Source: Zonotrichia leucophrys gambelii
Lineage: Eukaryota; Chordata; Aves; Passeriformes; Passerellidae
Length of the DNA: 64,000 nt
Direction: 5' to 3'
Assembly (NCBI RefSeq): GCF_028769735.1
Contig: NC_088178.1
Coordinates: 23,386,357-23,450,356 of the forward strand
Shown: piece after piece, positions 41,061 through 51,872 of the stretch
Layout: each line of letters opens with the position of its first letter
How positions within the stretch are numbered: position 1 is the first letter of the stretch
Position numbers and translations under genes: made by a program
Notes under the pieces: generated by a model
What the model was told of the DNA's origin: nothing
Database searches by the model: none
Seen by the model: the letters and a program-made list of their open reading frames with translations, nothing else

Positions 41061-41213
41061 ATTTCATAGTTAATCTGAGTTGAGCATCATTCCATGTGCT
41101 TTCTCCACTTCTGGTGCTTGCTGTGGCCAAAGCCCAGCTGTTCCCTGATCTCCTGCAGTGGAGGGGTGGCTCCCCCAGCACCAGGGGGGCTCAGCAGCTG
41201 TGTCCCCACTCAC

Positions 41214-41325
41214 CGGGTTGTTGTACATGTCGATGATGAGCTCCTTCACTCCGTGCAGGGTGGGGTGAGCCCACGGAGAGGGATTGGCCCAGTGCCGGTT
41301 CAGATCGAAGCCCAGCAGGGAGCAC
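41214..41325 (-). CDS. AGBL4: Internal exon of cytosolic carboxypeptidase 6 (partial gene)
   Basis: This 112-bp exon carries one leading base plus 37 codons. It contains the motifs GFDLNRHW, PSPWAHPTLHGVKELI and DMYNNP. Family knowledge: CCP6/AGBL4 is a cytosolic zinc carboxypeptidase of family M14 that trims polyglutamate side chains from tubulin and other proteins, and the Asn-Arg of the DLNR motif corresponds to the M14 substrate-binding pair. The zinc-binding HxxE motif and the later His lie in other exons and are not in this window. On the minus strand the acceptor CAG (bases 41328-41326) precedes the exon, and the donor GTGAGT begins at 41213. The upstream intron is phase 2 and the downstream intron phase 0. 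A candidate branch point CTAAT lies at 41364-41368. HPTLHGVK and the spacing after DLNRHW fit AGBL4 better than AGTPBP1, AGBL2, AGBL3 or AGBL5, as I remember those proteins. The acceptor tract is oddly TG-rich. Confidence 0.93.
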
Positions 41326-41350
41326 CTGCACACACACACACGCACACACA
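41326..41350 (-). promoter_or_regulatory. AGBL4: TG-repeat splice acceptor tract of the AGBL4 exon
   Basis: Read on the minus strand, the last intron bases are (TG)4-CG-(TG)6-CAG instead of a normal pyrimidine tract. There is no AG between the candidate branch point near 41365 and the acceptor, so splicing at this AG is plausible. UG repeats in RNA are the known binding site of TDP-43, which promotes skipping of CFTR exon 9 from a similar acceptor. Confidence 0.7.
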
Positions 41351-44139
41351 AAACAGACACAGAATTAGCAGGGTTGAGGCCTCTCCTTGGGTCAGATGCA
41401 GAATTACGGTTATATTCTGTGGCTGAAGTAGTTAAGTGTTGTTCTCATGGGGGAAACCAAGCAAACCCTTCCCTGAGGAGAGCCTGCAGCAATGGCACCT
41501 TTCAGAAATAATGTCACCAGCACAATATCAACTGGAATATCAGCTCTGGCCATTCAGCCTTCTTCCCCTCCACAGCCTGTGCTCACTGCATCCTTTGCCT
41601 TTCCCCAGCCTGGCTGTCACCCTGGTTTTTTAAGATTTTCTAGGCCTTCTGATGTTGACATTCTTGTAGTGAACTTTCTCACACACTTTCTGTAAATAAC
41701 TCATTGTTTTGCATTCCTTTATGGAGGAGGAGAGAGTTGGTAGACTGTTGGTTTGACCAGTGTCATTGGAGAGGTGGCACTGTCACCCTCCAATCCACTG
41801 TCACTTTTGGAAAACTATAAATGTTGGAGTCAGAAAATGAACTTCTCCCTTTTTTTCTTCACCTTGAGAACAGCGGTGTGAGCTTGTGTTCTTTCATGTC
41901 CTGCAGTGACAATTGGCAGCCTGGAGCAGCCTTGCCTGCCCTTGGAGGTTCCCTTCTCTTTGGAGCTCAGGCTGAGGGTGATTCACACACTGCACCACCA
42001 AACTGGACCTTCAGCTTGTCCTCAGACAGGCTCTGACTCAGCAGGGCTCTTCATGATCAATGGCCATTAGGTTCGTGCTTAAGGGACTTAAAGTATGAAT
42101 GTCATTGTTCCACTAACCCAGGGCCTCTCTGTCTTCCCCTCCTGCAATTGCCTACACAAAAGTTAGCCAAGCAAATCAACAAGTTAAAATGCTTATTGGC
42201 CATCAGGTCCTGTAGGCATTGAGCATGGATGCCCCCTTGGCTTCTCCCTCCTGCCCTGGCTCAGATCCCTCCCAGGACCCTGTCCTGACTTGGATTCTGC
42301 TGCTCACAGCCCCACAGAGGAGAGGTTTCCAAATTCTTTGGGAGGCCCCACTGAAACTCAGGAGGCTGTTGATAGAGCAAGCACTAAAATTGAAATTTTG
42401 AAATTTGAGAAAGAAATTAGAAAGCTGGAAGTGGCACAAGTAGAAATCACATATGTTGCCTGCTGCAAAGATCACACAGGAAACCTTTGGCTACTGACAC
42501 ATGCAGGAAGAGAACTGTGTCATCTCAAGCTAAGCTTGGGATGAGTTGGGTAAATTCTTGCTCAGGAATTCCATAGAAGATCATACAAATAATAGAAGCC
42601 CAGGTAGAGATGCAACTTCTATAGTTAAAACAAACAAACAAAAAAATCAACCTTGCTGCTAAGCCTTAAAGCTTCTTGAGAAAAGAAGAGCTTTCATTGA
42701 TCCCATGTCTATTACAAGAATGTCTGTTCAGCCTTAATCTTTTAAACACACCTATGCAAACAAGAGATTCACTCCAGCAGTGCTATCGTCTGACAAAAAA
42801 AAAAACAAAATCTAAGAATCTGAAGACCCAAAACATAGGTTTAATTGGCAAAGAGAAAGGAAAATAAAACTAACAGAAGTGAAATACTTGAAAAAGTGAG
42901 GGGACGAAACCAGAGGATGAAATTCATTTCCAAACCTGATGAAGAAATATTTTCCTCTGAACCAAAGGATACAAAATTCTTTTGTAAAACTTCCTATGGG
43001 TATCTAAGCAAGCAGGAGCTGCTTTGCTCCTTGGGCTGACACAACCCACCCATCAGCTCTCTGGGAGCTCAAACACCCAAGTGCAGCCCTGCAGCTCCAT
43101 CCCTGCTGCCCTGGGTGCCTGCAGGGGTGCAGAAGCCACCTCCTTGTCGTGGTGGCCACTTCTCTGCTTGTATAGAAACCAGATGGATTTTTTTTTCCTG
43201 GACATTTTAAACAACTACAACTCCACAGACAACTCAGAAAGTTGCTGCCATCCTACTCTACAGCATATTGTGTCAGATTTCTCTCTCTCTCTCTTCTTTT
43301 TGCCTGTATGTAAACTCTCTGCACTCGGCTCTACTAAATCCTATCTTCTTTTGAACTCATAGACATTAATAAAAACCTGAAGTACTTCCAGAGACGCAGG
43401 TGGAATTACACCAGGATAAAACTGGCAGAAGAGCAGAATGAGAGGAATGAGTTTTTCATTTAATAAAAGCAGAAATTGCCACGAGTTTTACTGTATTTTG
43501 GCACAGTTCCCAAGAAAACAACATCCTTACTGTAGAAAAACTTTCTTAAGAGCTCAGAATCTGAACCTATATTTATATAGTTAATGTGTCACACTTACAT
43601 TTTCTTTTAATAATATTTAATACCAGAGAAAATGAGCATACTGTCAATATTAAATTTGGGGGTTGGGACTTTTTGGATAACTTTATCTAAGTCATCCCCA
43701 TAGAGAAAAAAGGTAAGTAATACCTAATTTTTATAAGATCCTAAGTAAGGCATTGTAATTTGCAGAATTTGGATGTGTCAGGAATGTCTGGTAAGAGATG
43801 AAGCTCAGAGTTCATTTAAAACAACAAGAACAGTTGAAAATAGTTGTCTTTACTTGAAAAGACTTCATAAACAGAAGGAAGCAATGCTTAACAAACAAGC
43901 TATTCATTTGGGAAGCTCCTCTGAGCTCTGTTTAATAGGAATCCAAATTAATTTCCAAATATCATTTAGCTAGTCTTTGATGTGGTATATCACATATTTA
44001 TCAATGTAACAACAATTAATTAACTTTCTGATGTAGGCATTACTATTTCTCTCCAGTCTGGAAACAGTGTAATATTTTCTCCCCGCTTCCACTTTCCAAG
44101 TCTTTTTTCTTTCCTTTTTTTGCCTAAAGACAAATTTGT
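41351..44139. other. Unique intronic sequence
   Basis: No gene seen. It includes the candidate branch point (about 41365), an A/C-rich patch near 42626-42650 and (TC)n at 43280-43294. Confidence 0.5.
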
Positions 44140-44560
44140 ATCTACCACAGCCTCTCTTTATTCATCTGCTGCAAACTTGTGGCCTCTCTAAGGAAACATC
44201 AAGTTGTGTTCCTTGGTACTTCAGATTTGATTATTGACTCTATTGCATGTGGAGCTGTCTCCCAGAGCTCACGTATATCAGGACATGGCCAAAACATACG
44301 GCGAGCGTCTCCCACGTGCCCATTACAGATCCTGCATTCATTTCATTATCTTGCTCCCAGCTGATGTGATCTCCCCCATGGCTAATGCCTCCAATGAGAG
44401 AGCTTGAGCAGGATAACTTTAAAATTGCATCTTGCACTGCTTTTTAATTCGTCCTCCCAGTCTTAAACCAGCTAATTTCTGGAGCGCTTTGCTGCTGGTT
44501 CCACTGCTTAGCTGTTTGCCTGCTGCTTCAAACACTGGGTAGGCAAAATCGAAATACAGA
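44140..44560. promoter_or_regulatory. Candidate conserved non-coding block with E-box
   Basis: A repeat-free block with unusual CpG retention (ACATACGGCGAGCGTCTCC near 44294) and a perfect CACGTG at 44313-44318. Homeodomain-like TTTTTAATTCG lies near 44440. The look is that of a constrained element, but this is an inference with no alignment. Confidence 0.3.
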
Positions 44561-47500
44561 TATGCTCTGGAAACAGCAGGTTCATGGTGGGAAACAAGTG
44601 TGTCCTAAAATAACACATAATCTCTCAATATTTGAGACCAGCTCTTTTACTCAGAGTGCAAGAGTTGTCATTTGCTTCAATGAAGTTCCTCACATGGCTG
44701 TAACTGTTCCCTTAATTTAGAAAGTCCCTCCAAATCTGCGCTATACAGATTAGATTTATGTTGTGCTGTAAATAAACTAATGTGGTCAGTATGAAATTAA
44801 CAGGGGGGAAAAAAATCCCCTAAATTATATCCAAGAATTCCTTAAGGATGCTCTTAGAAGGGGGACACAGAAGGCAAAAAATCAGGAAACATTACAGACT
44901 CCAAGAAGTACAAGGGAAGACAAAACCAGCTTCAGAATTACTGAGGGTTGGAACAAGGGCACTGGAGGATACCCCATTCCAAGAGCATTAATGACCATGC
45001 CCATGAATGCTCTTATGAATGTGGCAGGTCACAATGCCACAGAGCCTGATGAGAATGAGGTGCTGGCACAGACTCTCCCAGATCAGGAAAAAACATAGAA
45101 TAGATAGCTACAAGCAACCTGCAGCTATTACCTGATTTTGGTCTTCATTGCTACTGTAAAAGCCTAGGATTTGGTCACATAGTCATTGCAACAAAAATGA
45201 CATGTATGTAATTTAAAGTATTTAAGCTGATAACCATTGTTTGAATTTTGGATTATGCTTGCTATAGTTTGCTAGATATAGAGACCACATGCTGTGCTTC
45301 TGCTTCGTGACTGAATGTTCATTTAAATAAGGTTCTGTGAATATTCTTGTTGAATTAGAATTCGTGTTTCACCAATGTTTTCCAGCCTTTTCCTAAAATT
45401 TCTGTTTTCTGCAAGTAGATAAATTTATTACAGTGTTTATAAATTTACATAAACACAGTGCAAATTCAGTCAAAGCAAATGAGTTTCAAAATTGCACTGG
45501 AAACTGAAACATTTTGCAGTATTCATCCCTCCCTACTTGGGAGGCAGCCAGATCTGAAGAGGTTACCAGCTCAACTCAGTAAAACCAAAGATGCTCGGAC
45601 CAGCACCCATCTTGCTGGGCAGTTCTCTGGACAGAAATCCTTTGCCTCTGGGACTGAACTCATCCCTGCTTTTAAGGATTTCTTACACAGCTGCTTTAGT
45701 CACAACATCTTGAGGAAGGATTTAGTACCAAGGTCCATGCTGGGTTTATTTTTCAGGGCTTCTTCCTATTTTTTCAGGAAGAAGAAAAAATCTCTTCTTC
45801 CTGGAATGTCCAAGTTACAGAAACCTGCAGGAACTCTGCCTTCCTTTACCTTCAGTCCTCCCTGCCCTGCTCGTTTTTCCTGCCATGTGAGCCTAAATCT
45901 CTCCCTTACAGACCCATTTCCACAAGGTGAGATACGGAGAATAATGGAGGAAAGGAGCTAAAGAAATCCTTTTTCACGCCCTGTGATTTATTACAAAGGG
46001 AACCGTGCACCCTTCCCTCCAGCTCTGTAAGGCTGCGTTGGTTCATTGGATCAGCACCAGGTGAATCTCCAGATAATCTCCACACACACAAAGCCAGGGA
46101 GCTCCAACCCACACGTGGCACCACCAGCAGGGTCAGGATTTGGGGTTGGGAAGGCAGAGGGGAAGGGGGAGCACTGTTTTAGAGGGCAGACAGAGGGTGG
46201 CTGGTCCCTCTGGCTGCTGTCCCTTGCAGGCAGTGCCATGGGGCTGCAGCAGGGATGGCAAAGGCAAGGGCAGCACGCACAAGGTTTGCTTCTCTTTACA
46301 AATATCACCTCAGAACTGATATGTTCTGTTTTACAAATCAGCTCCACACCTGCCAGCCAAGTCAGGTCTTCATTAGTGTGTGTTTCACCGTCTGGGTGCT
46401 TGGGGTTTGCCATTTATGCATTTGCCTATTATTCATTAAAAAGGACTCACTCAAGCCCACATATTCTAAAGCAATTAGGTAGCAAGACATCCTAACGCTC
46501 CAGCTACAGAGAACCCCTGCTCTGAAAAGTCTCTCCTCCTCCCCAGCTTTCTGCATTTTTAATTTCGAGCTCTGGAAACCTTCACAAAGGCTATTTAACA
46601 GAGGCACTGCAGTGTGCTCCAGGCAGAGAGCAGCATTAGCTGGCAGAGACCACACGGTGGAGTAGATGTTTGCAGAATGAGCTCTGCCGGGTGTACTGAC
46701 ATAATTTTAAATCGTACATGACGGTTAAAGATGTGTTTCTCCATTTTCTGTGTAAACAATGTTAAATAAGAATAAACACAAAGGGATATTTTCTCCTTCT
46801 GATGAATACATGCATTTCTCAGGGCTGGTAATAGGTGTCACAGGCACACACACCAAGGAAGACACACATCCCCTCCTGACACAGGCACACTCTGATCTTC
46901 AGGATACGTCTCAATTCTCGTATTAACCCTCCTTACACACCCCAGGTAATACCAGAAGGATTCCTGGGCACACAGCAGCATGCTGGAAATAAAAACCCAT
47001 CCTGCAGGTAGGAGAACTCCACCCAGTGAGTGTGCCTGGCATGTCAGAGGGTGAGATCCCCTCCCTAGAGCAGCTCACCCCTGCAGATGTCACAGGACCC
47101 TGTATATTTCCACATCTGCATCGTGCCCGGCCCAATTTTCAGTAGGACAAGGTTTCCAGCTCTTCCCCTGGGATGCAAGCCCAGCTTAGCAAAGCTCTCC
47201 CCTGGGAAGAGCCTGTCCCCATGTGTGGATCTCTCCAGATGACCCTGCAGGTCCAGTCCCACCTGCCCTGCCCTGGGAGGGCTCTCTCAGCTCCTGCTCC
47301 CAGCTGCATCTGAGTCACTGCCACGCCAATCTTGGGCACTCAGGTGTTTTAAACAAGCTGATGGCAACACCTACAGTGCTTCCATTTTAAAGCCTGATTC
47401 ATTGTTTGGCCTTTTCAAAACCAAACACATCACTGACTTAATGACACAGGAGACGGGTTTTTTCCAACTTTTGGATTCCCAAAATATTTCCACTGTAGGC

Positions 47501-49654
47501 ACAGGGCCTTCAGAACTCTCACATATGTAGCCCATAATGCAGTATTACACAAACTTTCTTTTCTGATGTTTCCAAAAGCCACCTGCTCATGGATCACAAG
47601 CTTCAAACTACTGAGGAAAAGAATTTTAATATGTGCTTAATTTACTGGACTCACACTCTGTCAACAAGTCAAACTTCTCTAGGCCCTCCTGCCCTATCTA
47701 CTTGACACTTCCCCACAATGTCCTAACAAATGTTTCCCTTCTGGTAAGCAACCCTTCTTTAAAACATTTTTATTTTTTGTTGGTCTGTCTACATTCCTGG
47801 AGGGGCAGGTTGGGTGAAAATAAGTGTTTCATCATCACAGTGGTTCACATTTCTGGAGATATGTCTGCTCTTGAATTGTGCTTTTGTTCCCACTTCTGGC
47901 CTTCCTCAGACACACAACACATCTCAGAATTATTAGGGAATACTCCAGCTGTTGTAGGATGGTATAACTCCATACTACACATCTCCTATCCTGCCTGGCA
48001 TGCAAATCTGGAATTCTACTCACTTCTAGGAAAGAGGAAAGACACATCCTGCTTCCTGCAGACCAGCATGAGAGGAACACCCCCAGAAGATGGTTCAGCT
48101 CTCACCACCAGACCCATCACATACAGAGAGCTGCACTCAAAGGAGTCAACCTTAATGTCACAATGCTGAGCTCTTACAAGTCAGGACATTGCACAGGTCC
48201 ACAGAGCCTTCCTCAGCCCTGTGCTTGTCACTGTTGTGACACAGCCTTTAATTGCAGCTTTAATCTCACTTTACTCTGTCACAGGACCCTCACTGGTCAT
48301 TAATGAGTGGGCTATTCAGTATTTTGGCTTTTCCTTATTGTTCAATATGCAGCCCTAGGCTGCTGCTTACTGCATGCTACTCAAAGCCTGCTCCAAGGAC
48401 AGAGCTGTTCAGCTCTTCATGGCTTCTCTAAAGTGCTCAGCACTGCAGGAGACAACTGCTTTATAAGCACTGATGGACTAATTTTCCCAACAGCACTGGT
48501 ACAAGAGGAGACTACATTGTCCCCAGTTCATAAAAGAGCATCTGGGACAAAAATTGGCTTACATAAGAGACAGCCACTAATTTGGACCATTCTATCTGAG
48601 ACACCAAGGACAGCACTTTTTTAGGATAACATGGGTTTACATAGCATGTTACACATCCAGCACCTAACTCTGATTTGAGCTGAAGCTGACTGTACTCAAG
48701 GCTTCTCCATATCTGACAAAAACAGCACTGTGAGTGGACAGAATATTAGAAACATTGAGCTTTGTCAGAGATTACTAGAAAATGGTAAGGTATTACTGGA
48801 TCATGAATGGGGTTTGGGTGGGTTTCAGTAATACCTTAATTCAGCCATTTTTCCTGGCTTTATATCCTGATACTGCTGCATTCAGCATTGTCTGAGAACC
48901 TGCTGTAACATGGTGGTTAGAGCTAGCACTGTACCTGACATTTCTTTTACTCTCCTGAATACATTTAAATGATTACTTTGTTACATTTCAGGGTACCAGA
49001 CTACTTCCACCCAGGACATCCTCATAGGCCATGCCAGAACTCAGCCAGAAATCATCCATTTCCATCATCATAAAGGCCTTTTCCTCTTGGATATCCTGAA
49101 GGAAGGGTTTGACCTGATCCCAAACTGCCAAGAAGGTGTGTGCTGGCCCTCAGGGAAGCAGCACAGGACTGGGAAGCTGCTGACTGAACTCTAACAAGCA
49201 AAGTTTGACTCCACAGCACCAAAACACAGCTGCTGGCTCCCTTTTATAATGTTTGCTAACAGGCTCTGACACACTTAGGTACTTCTCACTCCCATACATA
49301 GCCAGAATACTAATTGTATTCCTGCATAGCCTTGCTGCATCTACAAATTGTTCAGCTTGAAAGTGACTTTTTGCATTTATAAGGAGGCATTTATTTTGGG
49401 TTGGTGGGAGGGAAGGCCCTTTTGACTTTCCCTGTGGAAAAGTCAAAAACTTTCTGGTCTGCAAGCAGCCTTCTCCTGCTGCGTTGTCTAGCAGGTATGA
49501 ATGTCACCAGAGATAGAGCCAGGGACATCCCCATTAGCCAAACACTCCCTTCACCACAATAATTTAAAGTTTTACAATTGTACGCAAGCCCTGAACAAAA
49601 TCCCAGTTGTCAAAATACAGGGGAGGGACAAGGGACACAGTGGTTCACTAATCA
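44561..49654. other. Unique intronic sequence
   Basis: No gene recognised. The longest frames (45458-45961 and 47633-48169 on the plus strand) have no domain, no splice context and no homology that I recognise. A low-decay patch lies at about 46660-46800. Confidence 0.45.
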
Positions 49655-49823
49655 GGGTGACACCATGAGACTGTCCTGTCACTGGCTCTTATCTAACCTA
49701 GGGCACAACTGCAATGTCTCAGTTCTTCACTTGTAAAAATAATGATAAACCCTCCATGGTGTTTGGAGAGGAAATTCATGAAGGATTATGAAGTGTTTTG
49801 GTGCTACAGTGATGGGGATACGT
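49655..49823 (+). repeat. MIR-like SINE remnant interrupted by an LTR
   Basis: TGTCTCAGTTCTTCACTTGT followed by AAAAATAATGATAA, then TGAAGTGTTTTGGTGCTACA and GTGATGGGG, follows the order of the 3' half of MIR-type SINEs (tgtctcagtttcccatctgtaaaatggggataatgata, then gaagtgctt). The match stops near 49818, where LTR-like sequence starts. Confidence 0.55.
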
Positions 49824-50526
49824 TGGTGAGGGTCCAGAGTGACCCAGGGTCCCCAGGCAGGGGCAAAGGAGAGCCCTTTATTCCAAAACCAGGTCTTTTA
49901 AAGCCTTGCTATCAGCTCCACAGTTTTAAACCATAACAAACATCATTCAACCAACCACCACACACCATGATGTGAACACACAATGGTTACAGAACTTGTT
50001 TTTCTACCCCTAATTCAGCTGAGCCCCTTTCCCACAGTCCCTTTCTGCTTAGCCAAAGTACCAGGCCTGAGCTAGGGTTTTACAAGGCCTTCCCTTAATG
50101 TTTTATATGCAACAGGGATTTATTGGGTTCCACGGATGGAGATTATGGAATGGATTATGTTCTACAGATGGATTATGGAATCCAGTGATCTATGGAATCA
50201 AGGAAAGGTTTTCTGATAGACCCTGAATTTTGTGGAGGTTCATTTCCAACAAGATTGCACAATTTTTTACCTAAGAAACGATCCTGCAATGCCTATAAGA
50301 GCATATAGGATAAGGTAAGCATGAGATATCCCAGTCCAGTTTTTGAGAAATTCTCTAAGGGTTTGGATGGAGAAAAGGGGTTATGTAGGGCTGTTGTCAT
50401 ATCAGTGAACATTCCTTCTTGTTTCTTGTACCTCTTACCATCTGTAACTAAAGATATTTTCCTCTCAAATCTGTCTTTATTCTCACTTTGAATCTCAAGG
50501 TTATCTGGCCCACTGGGTGTGTTACA
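49824..50526 (-). mobile_element. Probable solo LTR (minus strand), boundaries tentative
   Basis: Read on the minus strand the segment starts TGTAACACACCC at 50526 and ends CCCTCACCA at 49824, giving TG...CA termini. A TATA-like CTTTAAAAG (49903-49895) is followed about 12 bases later by AATAAA (49882-49877), the compact promoter/polyadenylation layout seen in many avian LTRs. Bases flanking the proposed ends are TACGT and TATGG, a poor target duplication. It lies directly against a MIR-like remnant. No internal retroviral sequence is present. It has the same orientation as AGBL4, so its polyadenylation signal is in sense. Family not assigned. Confidence 0.45.
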
Positions 50527-51737
50527 TATGGCTGTCTAATTAAAGAGAGAAGATTAACCTTATTCTATTAGATTATTTTAACACCTGCCAGGTGACTACT
50601 CTGCTTTAGCAAAGGCACAATGTGGCCAAATCAGTTAACAAAACTCCTATCAAAAATCTAAACCCAAACAAAAAACCATAACAAAACTTCTAGTTTATTT
50701 CATTTTTGGAAAGTCCATCAGAAACTTTGGAAAGTCCCAGAATCACTACCATGATAAACTAACATTTCAAAGCAGAAATAATACAAGTATTATGTTTGTC
50801 ACATAACATTTCAGAAGATGGCAAAGAAGCTGTAAAGTCCTGCTCTGCCTCTGATTGCAATCAATAAAAAGCCCAGATGCTTTAGAAGGGAGTTAAATCA
50901 GGCTCAGATTTTTCCCAATCACTTGTTAATTTAAAGGGCAGAGTTTTACCACCTGAGCTTCTCTGTGTGGTGCTTTCTCAGCCCAAACAACACAGGGAAC
51001 GAGGAACTATTTGACAGCATGGTGGTCTCTGGTCTGTTTCCACTTCCTACCTCAAATCACTTAGGCTTTAAATTGTCCACAGTCCCAGTGGTTGGGCACA
51101 TTGTACACCCCAGAAGGGAGGATACCTGGCAAGGAGGCGTTTCTCATGATGCTCCATGACACCTGCTCTTCCTCACTCAAAGCCATGTGAGAGGGATTTG
51201 TTGCCATCCCATGGGACGTGGGTCACTTGTCTCATTTGGATGCTTGGAACAGGAATGTAAAGCACTCAAAGTGTGGCTTCTATCAAAGTGTGGCTTCTAT
51301 CAATCACTGCAACACACCAGCAGAATGTGATTTGATACCAAGCCAAGCTGAAACTACCCATTTCGGTTCCAGAGCACTGAAATATCTTATTGCAATGAAT
51401 AATGGTGCAATGATAGATTAGTTTGGGAATCCTGATGAGAATGTTAAAGCTGAAAAATTTAAACCTTCAGGGATTCAGAGTTTTTGGTTCTGGGGGTTTT
51501 TATTGTTGTTTTATTTTTTGGGTTTTTTTTTGTTATGCCTCAAAAAATAGGTGCAAATGGGTGTAAAATTGTAAAAAAATTTATTATTATACCCTTTTCT
51601 GAGATGTATAAAAGAATGCAACAATTACTAAAGGCATGTAACTGTTCAAGAGAAGACATGAGGATGAAACACCAAGGAAAATGAAATCTTCTGGTAATTG
51701 TTATATAGAAAGACGAGGAAAGATTCAGGTGGAAGTT
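50527..51737. other. Unique intronic sequence
   Basis: No gene seen. It contains a perfect two-copy 17-bp direct repeat at 51270-51303. Confidence 0.5.
51270..51303. repeat. Tandem duplication, 17-bp unit
   Basis: AGTGTGGCTTCTATCAA occurs at 51270-51286 and again, identical, at 51287-51303. Confidence 0.95.
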
Positions 51738-51872
51738 GATCATGGAGGGATTTGGGTTGGAAGAGACATTAAAGACCATTTAGTTCCAACCCCCTGCACC
51801 TTTCCCTAGACCAGGTTCCTCAAAGCTCCATCCATCCTTGAGCACTTTTGGGGATGGGACATCCACAGCTTT
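51738..51872 (-). repeat. CR1 LINE 3' end
   Basis: TTTGGGTTGGAAGAGACATT, then TAGTTCCAACCCCCTGCACC, CTAGACCAGGTT, TCAAAGCTCCATCCA and GGGATGGGACATCCACAGCT are the reverse complement of the CR1 3' region in its normal order. The copy is 5'-truncated, and the element reads right to left. Confidence 0.92.

Larger units (their letters stand above)
1..41213 (-). other. AGBL4: AGBL4 intron downstream of the exon (continues past the left edge)
   Basis: From the exon donor at 41213 to the left edge I see no further AGBL4 exon. In particular I find no reading frame like the next expected part of the carboxypeptidase domain, which should carry a catalytic-domain His. Very long introns are known for vertebrate AGBL4. 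The assignment is an inference from one exon and its strand. Confidence 0.8.

Noticed and set aside
41070..41360. Reading the whole 96-residue frame around the AGBL4 exon as a gene
   Set aside because: Only 41214-41325 is bounded by splice sites and matches the family. The remainder is intron read-through, including the TG repeat.
45458..45961. 167-residue plus-strand open frame
   Set aside because: Ordinary composition bias with no motif; it is open by chance.
47633..48169. 178-residue plus-strand open frame
   Set aside because: No family resemblance. The flanks look like ordinary intron, with no promoter or CpG island.
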